Source: Pseudomonadota bacterium (GTDB taxonomy: Bacteria > Pseudomonadota > Gammaproteobacteria > Xanthomonadales > Rhodanobacteraceae). From it: 14,898 bases of DNA. The position numbers and the translations under genes were made by a program. The stretch is from positions 1-14,898 of the forward strand of contig JANXVS010000366.1 in NCBI GenBank assembly GCA_025351555.1. Reading direction: 5' to 3'. Under the pieces are notes generated by a model that saw only the letters and a list, made by a program, of their open reading frames with translations, searched no databases and was not told where the DNA came from. Below, one piece after another: positions 7,546 through 14,865 of the stretch. The first letter of the stretch is position 1, and each line of letters begins with the position of its first letter.

Positions 7546-9353
7546 AGCGGCTTCCCCGCCGCATCGAACCCGGCCTTCTTGAGCATGCGCAGATAGCGCG
7601 GGTCATCATGGTATTTCGCAAACAGCGGGCTGCGCAGCAGGACCACCGGGTCGCTACCACTCCTGTGTTGGTCGATCCAGTCTTCGGCAAACAGGAACAA
7701 GTCGTCGATATGCGACGGAAATACTGACGCGATGATAAGACTTTCTTTCCCCACAAGGCCCTCTTTCCCTAATGGATCGGCGATCGCAGCGTACTGGCCG
7801 GGATTGCGTGCAATCCGGACGATGGCGTCGCTGATTGCCATCTGTTTGGCTACCGCCGTTGCGCTTTCGCCACCGGCAGCAAACGCGTCGCGAACGCTGT
7901 CGCGCAGCTTTTCCGCATCGTCGATGCGGCCGGCCACGATGTAGCAGATGAACAGATTCCTGTTGATGTACTTGTTGCCTGGCGCCAACGCATAACCGGC
8001 CTGCATTTGCGCTACGCATTCGTCATTGCGGCCCGAATAGTTCAGCAGATAGCCGTACAGATTCCGGTACATTGGCGCCATCGGATCCAGCGCGACGGCG
8101 CGTTGCGCGGCTTGCAAGGCTTCCTCGACACGGCCTTGTGTTCCCAGCCAGTCGGTGTAGGCGAAGTAGAACTCGGGGTCGTTCGGTGCCAAAGCCTGCG
8201 CGCGCGGGAAGTGCTGATCGGCCTCAGCCCATCGCCATTCGTTGGTGTACAGATTGCCGAGCATGATGTGCGCACTGGCCAGATCCGGCGCCAGCTCGAT
8301 CGCGCTGTCACATGCGCTCTCGGCATCGCGCTGGACCTGCGGAATTTCGGATTTGCGGTTCTCGGGAAGGTAGAACGGCAAGATGTTCAAGCTGCCGCAC
8401 AAACCGGCCCAGGCTGGAGCGAATTTCGGATCGCGTGCCAGCGCCGCGTGATACAGATCGATCGAACGCTGCACGCCATCGCCGCGCTCCCGATACGCCC
8501 CGCGCGCCTGCAGATACAAAGCGTAGGCTTGTGGATCGTCGGTGCGCTGGCTGACCAGCGCTGCGTCGCCACCGACGCCCAATGGTAGTTTCAGCGCCTG
8601 CGCGATATTGCCCGCCACTTCCGCCTGCAAGGCGAACACATGCGCGAGCTTGCGATCGTAGTTCTGCGACCACAGGTGGAAACCGTTGTCGGTGCGGATC
8701 AGCTGTGCGGTGACACGCACCTCGTCGTCAGCCTGCCGCACCGAACCTTCCAGCACATAGGCCACGCCCAGCATCTTGCCGATCTCGCGCACGTCATGGC
8801 TCTGGCCCTTGAGCGAGAACACTGAAGTACGCGCGGTAACTTCCAGATTCGGAACATTCGCCAGCGCGTTCAATATTTCCTCGGTCATGCCATCGGAGAA
8901 ATACTCCTGCTTCGGGTCGCCCGACATGTTGAGGAACGGCATCACCGCGATGGATTTGCCGGGAATCGAAATCGCGGGTGCGGTCGGGACAGGCGCGCCT
9001 TGCGCGGTCGACGCGACGGCAGGCACTGCGGGCATCGATGGCGGCGCTTGCGCGAAACGCCACAACAGGCCACCGCCGATGCTTAGTAACAACGCCAATA
9101 TCAGCAATTCCGTGCCGCCCATTCGCTGCGCGCCACGTTCACCGTGATACCAAGCCAGCACAAGCGCGACGAAAAAACCGACGCCGACCATAACGAGTGC
9201 GCCGCGCATCAATCCGTCGGGCCAACCGAACCGCTGCGCGACCATGTCCAGCACCTGCAATAACGCAAACGCCGCCGCCGCATACGCCAACCCCCATTGC
9301 ACCAGTTTGCGTTGCTTGAGACGTTGCAGGAAGTCAGTCATGCCGAAGCTCAT
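7542..9353 (-). CDS. Membrane-anchored TolB-like/TPR protein, type-A anchor (fourth paralogue)
   Basis: A 603-residue protein with hydrophobic segments at about 19-36, 51-68 and 82-98 and the type-A loop WYHGERGAQR. A Pro/Ala-rich linker covers about 101-131. The TolB-like domain at about 133-256 has SIAVMPFLNMS, FSDGMTEEILNALANVPNL, ARTSVFSLKGQ, VLEGSVRQ and HLWSQNYDRKL. TPR repeats start at DPQAYALYLQARGAY (about 273); examples are the units ending RDPKFAPAW, LAPDLASAH and LAPNDPEFY. The end is DPRYLRMLKKAGFD. The ATG at 9353 overlaps the upstream stop as ATGA and is chosen for coupling. A second ATG at 9341 would give MTDFLQRLK, which matches the start of the 1441 gene better, so the true N-terminus could be four residues shorter. 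Neither has a strong ribosome site. Function unknown beyond the domain family. Confidence 0.88.
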   Translation of the reverse strand: MSFGMTDFLQRLKQRKLVQWGLAYAAAAFALLQVLDMVAQRFGWPDGLMRGALVMVGVGFFVALVLAWYHGERGAQRMGGTELLILALLLSIGGGLLWRFAQAPPSMPAVPAVASTAQGAPVPTAPAISIPGKSIAVMPFLNMSGDPKQEYFSDGMTEEILNALANVPNLEVTARTSVFSLKGQSHDVREIGKMLGVAYVLEGSVRQADDEVRVTAQLIRTDNGFHLWSQNYDRKLAHVFALQAEVAGNIAQALKLPLGVGGDAALVSQRTDDPQAYALYLQARGAYRERGDGVQRSIDLYHAALARDPKFAPAWAGLCGSLNILPFYLPENRKSEIPQVQRDAESACDSAIELAPDLASAHIMLGNLYTNEWRWAEADQHFPRAQALAPNDPEFYFAYTDWLGTQGRVEEALQAAQRAVALDPMAPMYRNLYGYLLNYSGRNDECVAQMQAGYALAPGNKYINRNLFICYIVAGRIDDAEKLRDSVRDAFAAGGESATAVAKQMAISDAIVRIARNPGQYAAIADPLGKEGLVGKESLIIASVFPSHIDDLFLFAEDWIDQHRSGSDPVVLLRSPLFAKYHDDPRYLRMLKKAGFDAAGKPL

Positions 9354-11080
9354 TCGGGATATCCCATCTTCGCGATCAGTGCCGCATAACGCGGATCGTC
9401 CCGCAACTTGGCGAACACCGGATCACCGCGCAATCGCGGCATGCCGGTATCGTGTTCCGCATAGGCGCGATCGAGCCACTCGAAGGCCGCGTCTTTTTCG
9501 CCGCGCCAGGCATGCACCTGCGCGATCTGATAGGTGAATCCGGCCGCGTACTTCGCCTTCAACTCATCCAGCGCCTGCTGCGATTCGCGCTCGTGGCCCA
9601 ACGTGTACTCGGCCGCGGCGATGCCGGCCTGACTGAAACCTTCGCCGCTGAGGCGGAAATGCGTGAGCGCGGATTGTGCCTGTCCATCCCTGAGGTCGGC
9701 GAAGCCCAGGAAGAATTGCGGCCAGCGCGCATCCGGGCTGATGTCGAGCGCGCGTTGCCACGCGGCGCGCGCCTCGGGCTTGCGCTCGAGGCGATACAGG
9801 TTGGCGCCTTTCGCCGCCCAGGCCGGCATTGACAGCGGGTCCGCATCGATGGCCTTGCTCACCAGGGCCAGCGCATCGGTATAACGCCCCAAATCGAACA
9901 GCTCCGCCGCATACTGGACCTGCACATCGCGGTTGCCGGGGTCGAGTGCGATGGCGTGCTGGAAATCCTGTTCGGCGCCTTTCCAGTCCCGTAAGAACGT
10001 GAGGCGATACCACGCGCGCGCCATGTAGCCATCGGCCAGATCGGGCGCCAGCGCGATCGCTTTTTCAATCGTGGCGAGGGCTTGGTCCTTGCCAGCGGCG
10101 CGCCGCGCAGAGCTGGCGACGAAATCCGCGAGCGCGCTCTGGGCAATGCCCAGGCCGACATAGGCGGCGGCGTATCCGGGATCGAGCGCGATGGCGCGCT
10201 GGAACGCGGCCAGCGCGGGCTGAAAGTCGTCGAACTGGCCGCCATCAAGGATCTTCTTTCCGATCAGATATTGCTCATAGGCTTCGGTGTTGCTGGTGCG
10301 GTGCGGATTCGTCAGTTGCTGATCCGGCAACAGCTTCACCTTGAGCGCGGCCACCACCGCGCCGGCAATCTCGTCCTGCACCTTGAATACATCGGTCAGC
10401 TCGCGGTCGTACGTCTGCGACCACAGGTGCGAGCTGTCGGCGGCCCGGATCAGTTGCGCGGTGATGCGCAGGGTATTGCCGGATTTGCGCACACTGCCTT
10501 CGAGCACGCTGGCGACGTTCAGCGCCTTGGCGATCGTGGCCACATCGGCTTGTTTGCCCTTGAACGAGAACGACGAGGTGCGCGCGATCACGCGCAATTG
10601 CGGCAACTGCGCGAGCAGATTCAGCAATTCCTCGGACAATCCATCGGAGAAATATTCCTGATCCTTGGCCTGGCTCAGGTCGATGAAAGGCAACACGGCG
10701 ATCGAGTGCTCGTCGGCGGCGGGCGCCGTGGTCACGCTGAGCGGCGGCACATCGCCTCGGCGGAACGAGGGCTGGCCAAGGAAATACCAGCCAAACGCCA
10801 GCACCATGAGCACCGCAGCGATAACGAGCACGCGCTTGCTGCCATACGCCGAAGCATCGACCTTCACGCCTGCGGGCGTCGATTCGAACACCCACGCAAG
10901 CACCAGCGCGACCGGAAATCCGAGCAAGGCTACAAGTATAAAAATGCGCAAGGCCCACGGCGGCGCATCAAATGCCGGAAACCCGATCGAGGCCGCTTGT
11001 ATGGTCAGCCAGGCAACGACGAGATAGGCCGCGCCGATCTTGAATACCTTGCGGCGCTGGAGTTCTGCGAACAGCGACAT
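9350..11080 (-). CDS. Membrane-anchored TolB-like/TPR protein, type-B anchor (third paralogue)
   Basis: A 576-residue protein when started at MSLFAELQRRKVFKIG. An in-frame ATG at 11164 would add 28 residues rich in Arg, Ala and Cys that overlap the upstream gene and have no counterpart in the paralogues, so I reject it. The chosen ATG shares one base with the upstream stop (TGATG), with AAGGCGG just before. Hydrophobic segments lie at about 14-31, 44-65 and 83-100. A short linker precedes the TolB-like domain at about 125-250 (SIAVLPFIDLS, GLSEELLNLLAQLPQLRV, ARTSSFSFKGKQ, VLEGSVRKS, HLWSQTYDREL). TPR repeats run from NTEAYEQYLIGKKI (about 264) nearly to the end, closing with DPVFAKLRDDPRYAALIAKMGYPE. 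The anchor DNA is close to the gene at 3516. It is probably made together with its neighbours by coupling. No enzymatic motif. Confidence 0.9.
   Translation of the reverse strand: MSLFAELQRRKVFKIGAAYLVVAWLTIQAASIGFPAFDAPPWALRIFILVALLGFPVALVLAWVFESTPAGVKVDASAYGSKRVLVIAAVLMVLAFGWYFLGQPSFRRGDVPPLSVTTAPAADEHSIAVLPFIDLSQAKDQEYFSDGLSEELLNLLAQLPQLRVIARTSSFSFKGKQADVATIAKALNVASVLEGSVRKSGNTLRITAQLIRAADSSHLWSQTYDRELTDVFKVQDEIAGAVVAALKVKLLPDQQLTNPHRTSNTEAYEQYLIGKKILDGGQFDDFQPALAAFQRAIALDPGYAAAYVGLGIAQSALADFVASSARRAAGKDQALATIEKAIALAPDLADGYMARAWYRLTFLRDWKGAEQDFQHAIALDPGNRDVQVQYAAELFDLGRYTDALALVSKAIDADPLSMPAWAAKGANLYRLERKPEARAAWQRALDISPDARWPQFFLGFADLRDGQAQSALTHFRLSGEGFSQAGIAAAEYTLGHERESQQALDELKAKYAAGFTYQIAQVHAWRGEKDAAFEWLDRAYAEHDTGMPRLRGDPVFAKLRDDPRYAALIAKMGYPE
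10925..10969 (-). repeat. 45-bp patch shared with 5436-5480 (one mismatch)
   Basis: This is the partner of the patch in the sixth paralogue. It codes for ALRIFILVAL in membrane helix 2, with the same low-GC codons, and differs only at 10952. The sequence on both sides diverges within a few bases, which marks it out as a local island of identity. Confidence 0.75.
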
Positions 11081-12837
11081 CAATGCACCGCCTTGCACGG
11101 CGCGGCAAGGCGCGGCTCTTCGACATGGAGCGAACGCAGCAGGTCCACGAACTTCGGCTCGCAATGCAGCGCGTCGAGGTGATGGTCGTACGCCAATTGT
11201 CGCGCGACATAAGGCTGGATCCGTACGAAGCGCCTAAAACGCTCGATCGCCAAGTCATTCCGCCCGATCGCCATGAACCAGAACATCGCATCGTAGGCGG
11301 CGAGCGGCGTGAGGCTGTCTTGATTCGATTGGCCATCCGGCAGATCGAGCAGTTTCTGCGCGATCGCCTGCACATCGCCCTTGCCATCGAGCGCGTCCAT
11401 CTGCGCGTGGAAAAACTCCAGCGCCTGCGGTCCGCGCGCCTTCGCCGCTTCTTCGACTGCGGCGCGAGCGCGGGTGTAGTCCTTGCGCGACATCGCCACT
11501 TCAAACCGCACCAACGGACACCATTCGGACTCGACCGCCACAATCGTATCGCACAAGACTACCGCTTCATCATCGCGGCCGACGGTGACCAGAATGTTGG
11601 TGAGAACCGAGTTGACGATCCCCGACTTCGGGTCGAGCGCTGCCGCTTTCCGGCTCATCGCCAGCGCAGCATCGAGATCGCCCTCGTCCATAAGCGTTTC
11701 GCCGGACCACTGGTAGCCCGTCGCATAGGATGGCGCCAGAGTCAGTGCGCGCTTGAACATCACGCGCGCGGTGGCGAAACGAAATTCCGTCGCCGCCATA
11801 TAGCCGAGCACGGCGTAGGGTTCCGGCAAACTCGAGTCAAGCGCGAGCGCGTGTTCGGCGGCGTCGCGTGCGAGTGGACTCGTCTGGGCCAACGAATCGC
11901 TGCCACTCCATTCCGGCAGGATCGCATAGGTGAGAGCCAGCCCAACCCAGGCCTTGGCGTAGTTTGGATCGCGCGTAAGCGCAGCACGGAACAAATCGAT
12001 GGCATCGTGCAAATTCTTGCCACCGCGCGCCTGCCACAATGCCATTCCTTTCAGATACGAATCGTAGGCGGCCATGTCGGCGGTGTCGGCCACGGCTGCG
12101 CCGTTCGGATGCGCCGTGTCGAGCTTGAGCTGCAACTCGTTGGCGATCGCGTTCGCGATTTCGTCCTGGATTGCGAAAATGTCCTTGAGGTCGCGATCGA
12201 ATGTCTGCGACCAGACGTGGAAGCCATTGCTCGCATCGATCAACTGCGCGGTCACACGCACGCGCTCGCCCTGCTTGCGCACGCTGCCTTCGAGCACCAT
12301 GCGCACTTTCAGCTCGCGCGCGATCGTCGGGATTTCCTTTTCCTGCTTGCGGAACGAGAACGACGACGTGCGCGCGGCAACATGCAGATCGGACATGCGC
12401 GCCAGCACGTTGAGGATTTCCTCGCTGATGCCGTCGGAGAAGTAATCGTTGCCCTTGTCATCGGACATATTGACGAACGGCAGCACGGCGATCGAGCGTG
12501 CATCGGAAGCATCGCCCACTGGGCCGGGACGGTCGTACCAATACCAGCCAATGGCGACGGCAGCCAGGATCGCAGCGATCGCGATTACGCGCTTGTTGCC
12601 GATCGGAGCGACATCGACCTTGATGCCTTGGGCGCCGACTTCGAAAATCCACGCCAGCACCAGCGCGATCGGAAACCCGAGCAGGATGACGAACGTGACA
12701 AGGCGCGGCGCCCATTCGGGCAAGGCAAGCTGCGGAGCGACCGTCGAGGAAACCTGGATCAGCAGCCAGCCGACCACGAGATAGGCCACGCCGACCTTGA
12801 ATACCTTGCGACGCTGGAGTTCGGAGATCAGGCTCAT
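11080..12837 (-). CDS. Membrane-anchored TolB-like/TPR protein, type-B anchor (second paralogue)
   Basis: A 585-residue protein starting MSLISELQRRKVFKVG. Hydrophobic segments lie at about 14-31, 45-64 and 83-101; FEVGAQGIKVD follows the second. It has the shortest linker of the set (about 102-113). The TolB-like domain at about 114-240 shows SIAVLPFVNMS, FSDGISEEILNVLARMSDL, ARTSSFSFRKQ, VLEGSVRKQGERVRV and HVWSQTFDRDLKDIFAIQDE. TPR repeats begin at DMAAYDSYLKG (about 251) and include units ending RDPNYAKAW, LDSSLPEPY, LAPSYATGY and LDPKSGIVN. The C-terminal third is less regular and ends EPKFVDLLRSL plus a short tail with one Cys. It lies 15 bp after the upstream gene; the upstream TAG is part of a weak TAGGAT ribosome-site candidate about 13 nt before the ATG. 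The downstream start overlaps its stop by one base. Role unknown. Confidence 0.9.
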   Translation of the reverse strand: MSLISELQRRKVFKVGVAYLVVGWLLIQVSSTVAPQLALPEWAPRLVTFVILLGFPIALVLAWIFEVGAQGIKVDVAPIGNKRVIAIAAILAAVAIGWYWYDRPGPVGDASDARSIAVLPFVNMSDDKGNDYFSDGISEEILNVLARMSDLHVAARTSSFSFRKQEKEIPTIARELKVRMVLEGSVRKQGERVRVTAQLIDASNGFHVWSQTFDRDLKDIFAIQDEIANAIANELQLKLDTAHPNGAAVADTADMAAYDSYLKGMALWQARGGKNLHDAIDLFRAALTRDPNYAKAWVGLALTYAILPEWSGSDSLAQTSPLARDAAEHALALDSSLPEPYAVLGYMAATEFRFATARVMFKRALTLAPSYATGYQWSGETLMDEGDLDAALAMSRKAAALDPKSGIVNSVLTNILVTVGRDDEAVVLCDTIVAVESEWCPLVRFEVAMSRKDYTRARAAVEEAAKARGPQALEFFHAQMDALDGKGDVQAIAQKLLDLPDGQSNQDSLTPLAAYDAMFWFMAIGRNDLAIERFRRFVRIQPYVARQLAYDHHLDALHCEPKFVDLLRSLHVEEPRLAAPCKAVH

Positions 12838-12852
12838 GGCGCGAAGTTTATC

Positions 12853-14676
12853 CTACGCGCACACATAATCGCCGCCGGGGTTTTTGCGGCAGCCATCGGG
12901 CGCGCCGTACTGGTCCCACAACGCGACGAATCCAAAATCGCGCAAGAACGCGCTGAACTCCGGCAGGGCACGCATCTCCCGGCCTTGCGGACTCCAGAGC
13001 AATACGAGGAAATCGGTGGTGTCGGCGGTCAACTGCTTGTGCATGACCGTGAGCGCGCGAGCGGGCTCGCCCAGTTTGTACAACTCTACAGGGAGCATGC
13101 CGGGGATGTGCTCATGCGGTTGCGCAAGGTATGCGTCGATCACGACCAAGGCGCGGGCGCGCGCGCGCGCATCGCCATAGATGCCAGCGGCAATCACGTC
13201 CAGGCTTTCCAGTGACAGGCCGGGGAATATCTGATTCGAGCCGCTGGCGAAAAGCTTTGCCGCCGTCACGTTGTCGCCGTGCGCGCTCACGACATCGGCC
13301 AGGTTGCGGTCGGCGAACGGCAGTCCCAGATCGCGTGCGCGTTTCAGCAACTGTTCGGCCTGCTCCAGATCGCCTCCGTCAAAATACAAAATACCGCGCC
13401 AGCGCAAGGCGTTCGGCAACATCGGGTCCAGTGCCAGCGCATGATCGATCAGTGCGATGCCGCGCGCGCGGTAGCCGGTCTTGACCAGGCTTAGCCCGAA
13501 CCAGAAATTCGTGGTGACATCCTCCGCGTCCAGTTCCAGAGCGCGATCAAACGCCTTGCGCTGTTCGATGAGGCGCTGGGGAAACTTGCCGTCGGAGAAT
13601 CCTTCGGCGGCGTAGGGTTCTGCCAAGGTCGGGTCGAGCACGCTGGCACTGCGCGCGTGCTGCAGCACCAGATCGTGCGTGGCCTGCAGATTCACATCTA
13701 TGTTATTGACGATCACGACGTACAGTGCAGCCAGTCGCGAATGCGCGCGCGCGAATTTCGGATCGAGCCTGATCGCCTGCTGCAAGGCCGCGATGGCATC
13801 GGCATAATGCAACCCGTCGCGGCGGTTGAAGATCGCGCTCGCCTGCAGATACAGCGTATACGCTTCCGGATTGCTGGTCGCGATCGGAACCAGCCGCGTC
13901 TTCTGCTCACCTTGCAAAACTACCTGGAGCTGATCGGTGATTGCCCGCGCGATGCGTTCCTGCAACTCGAACACATCGGACAAATCGCCATCGTAGCTTT
14001 GCGACCACAGATGGTAGCCATCTTCGGCCTGGATCAGCTGCGCCGTGATGCGCACCTTGTCGCCCTGCTTGCGCACCGAACCTTCGAGCACATGCGCCAC
14101 CGCGAGTGCCTTGCCGATGCTGCGCAAATCCTCGTTCTTGCCCTTGAACTGGAATGAGGACGTGCGGCCAGCGACCTTGAGATCCTTGATGCGCGTGAGC
14201 GCGTTGAGAATTTCCTCGGCGATGCCGTCGGAGAAATATTCCTGGTCGTGCGTCGGACTCAGATCAGTGAACGGCAGCACTGCAATCGACTTTGCCGGAG
14301 GGGGAATGGGGTCAGAGTCCTTTTCCGACTGATGGGCCGGCACGTGCGCGTTGGTATTGGCAGCGGAAAGGGACTCTGACCCCGTTTCCACGACTCGCCA
14401 CAGCAGCCCGCCGCCGATCATCAGCAACAATGCAAGGAACAACAACTCCGTGCCGCTGACGCGCTGCGCACCGCGCTCGCCGTGATACCACGCGAGCACA
14501 AGCGTGATGAAGAAGCCGACCGCGAGCGCGATCGTGATTGCGCGCCGCACGCCATCGGGCCAGCCGAATTGCTGCGCGACGACATCCGTCACCTGAATCA
14601 GCGCAAATGCCGCGGCGACATACGCCAGCGACCACTGCACCAGTTTGCGCTGCTTGAGTTCCGCAACGAACGTCAT
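12853..14676 (-). CDS. Membrane-anchored TolB-like/TPR protein, type-A anchor with palindromic insert (first paralogue)
   Basis: A 607-residue protein and the first gene of the array, with a strong AGGGGAG ribosome site 5 nt before the ATG. It starts MTFVAELKQRKLVQW: the first seven residues resemble type-B starts, the rest type A. Hydrophobic segments lie at about 14-31, 44-64 and 77-95, with WYHGERGAQR between the last two. Linker residues 98-123 (TGSESLSAA to EKDSDP) come from a 76-bp palindromic element. The TolB-like domain at about 129-255 has SIAVLPFTDLS, FSDGIAEEILNALTRIKDL, GRTSSFQFKGK, VLEGSVRKQGDKVRI and HLWSQSYDGDLSDVF. TPR repeats start at NPEAYTLYLQASAIF (about 267). The C-terminus GAPDGCRKNPGGDYVCA holds a Cys pair that could form a disulfide in the periplasm. 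Its promoter probably lies upstream, near or within the insertion-sequence end. Function unknown. Confidence 0.9.
   Translation of the reverse strand: MTFVAELKQRKLVQWSLAYVAAAFALIQVTDVVAQQFGWPDGVRRAITIALAVGFFITLVLAWYHGERGAQRVSGTELLFLALLLMIGGGLLWRVVETGSESLSAANTNAHVPAHQSEKDSDPIPPPAKSIAVLPFTDLSPTHDQEYFSDGIAEEILNALTRIKDLKVAGRTSSFQFKGKNEDLRSIGKALAVAHVLEGSVRKQGDKVRITAQLIQAEDGYHLWSQSYDGDLSDVFELQERIARAITDQLQVVLQGEQKTRLVPIATSNPEAYTLYLQASAIFNRRDGLHYADAIAALQQAIRLDPKFARAHSRLAALYVVIVNNIDVNLQATHDLVLQHARSASVLDPTLAEPYAAEGFSDGKFPQRLIEQRKAFDRALELDAEDVTTNFWFGLSLVKTGYRARGIALIDHALALDPMLPNALRWRGILYFDGGDLEQAEQLLKRARDLGLPFADRNLADVVSAHGDNVTAAKLFASGSNQIFPGLSLESLDVIAAGIYGDARARARALVVIDAYLAQPHEHIPGMLPVELYKLGEPARALTVMHKQLTADTTDFLVLLWSPQGREMRALPEFSAFLRDFGFVALWDQYGAPDGCRKNPGGDYVCA
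13157..13170. repeat. (GC)7 dinucleotide tract in a coding region
   Basis: This run of seven GC dinucleotides lies in the first paralogue and encodes part of GDARARARALV in the TPR region. Such tracts can slip during replication; gaining or losing one unit would shift the frame. A (GC)6-type tract of the same kind occurs at 5841-5853 in the fifth paralogue. Both genes are in frame here. High GC alone could explain them. Confidence 0.5.
14308..14383 (-). repeat. 76-bp palindromic element inside a coding region (well-preserved copy)
   Basis: Arms 14308-14327 and 14364-14383 are inverted repeats of 20 bp with a single mismatch, around a 36-bp loop. The arm on the plus strand begins ggggtcagagtccttttccg. 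From general knowledge, a GGGGTCAGAGT core is common in dispersed REP-like repeats of gammaproteobacteria, some of them linked to RAYT transposases; no such gene is in this window. The transcript could fold into a long hairpin here. It encodes the linker just before the TolB-like domain. Confidence 0.85.
14460..14505 (-). repeat. 46-bp stretch identical to 3300-3345 (anchor patch)
   Basis: This is the partner of the identical stretch in the seventh paralogue. It codes for the second-helix end and the LAWYHGERGAQR loop. Bases just outside differ (a at 14459 against g at 3299; g at 14506 against c at 3346). Confidence 0.8.
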
Positions 14677-14681
14677 GCGTT

Positions 14682-14688
14682 CTCCCCT
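14682..14688 (-). promoter_or_regulatory. Ribosome binding site of the first array gene
   Basis: On the minus strand AGGGGAG precedes the ATG (14676-14674) by 5 nt, close to ideal. It is the best ribosome site in the window and supports the chosen start of the gene that opens the array. Confidence 0.75.
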
Positions 14689-14765
14689 GATGACCGCCTG
14701 CGCTCGACAGTCAAGTCAAACGCAAGCATGCCACAGGCGCGGGAATTTCGCCGCTTGCAGCCTTG

Positions 14766-14821
14766 TCCAACATGGTATGAGTCTGAGCGAGGGGTGTGAT
14801 TCCAACATGGTATGAGTCTGA
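14766..14821 (+). repeat. Tandem 21-bp direct repeat, probable IS end
   Basis: The 21-bp unit tccaacatggtatgagtctg plus a final a occurs at 14766-14786 and again at 14801-14821, exactly 35 bp apart. Its context extends similarly (gcg after the first, agcg after the second). Placed just before a transposase-like start, this looks like repeated transposase-binding sites at the end of an insertion sequence, as known for IS21-type elements. The alternative is a pair of operator sites for the divergent array. Confidence 0.55.
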
Positions 14822-14834
14822 AGCGGTAGGCCGG

Positions 14835-14865
14835 ATCGATCACGATGCTCAGCATGGTGATCGAT
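14835..14865. promoter_or_regulatory. 31-bp near-perfect dyad ahead of the plus-strand ORF
   Basis: The left arm atcgatcacgatgct (14835-14849) and the right arm agcatggtgatcgat (14851-14865) are inverted repeats around a single C; 14 of 15 pairs match, with G opposite G at 14844/14856. It ends one base before the ATG at 14866, and the ribosome-site candidate GGTGA (14856-14860) lies inside the right arm. As RNA it would hide that ribosome site; as DNA it could be an operator. It overlaps the alternative ATGs at 14845 and 14854. Confidence 0.5.

Larger units (their letters stand above)
14677..14834. other. Leader between the array and the probable insertion sequence
   Basis: This stretch has no gene. 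Next to the array it holds the ribosome site, and from 14766 on, the tandem 21-bp repeats. On the minus strand two overlapping TTGACT boxes lie near 14705-14720, but I find no -10 hexamer at a proper distance, so no promoter is called. A 60-codon minus-strand ORF running 14855-14673 has no recognisable features and overlaps the first array gene; I treat it as chance. Confidence 0.5.

Noticed and set aside
11081..11164. N-terminal extension of the third paralogue to an ATG at 11164
   Set aside because: The added 28 residues have low-complexity Arg/Ala/Cys content, overlap the preceding gene and are absent from all paralogues, which start at MSLFAEL or similar.
10082..11182. Plus-strand open frame of 366 codons
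   Set aside because: It is antisense to the anchor and TolB-like region of the third paralogue and rich in Arg/His/Gln like the other shadows.
11083..13215. Plus-strand open frame of 710 codons opposite the second paralogue
   Set aside because: It lies antisense to a gene with clear helix, TolB-like and TPR features. Its own translation is rich in Arg, His and Gln with no domain. Long antisense frames are expected in GC-rich genes.
14673..14855. Minus-strand ORF of 60 codons upstream of the array
   Set aside because: It crosses the tandem repeats and the dyad, overlaps the first array gene's start, and has no coding features or clear ribosome site.
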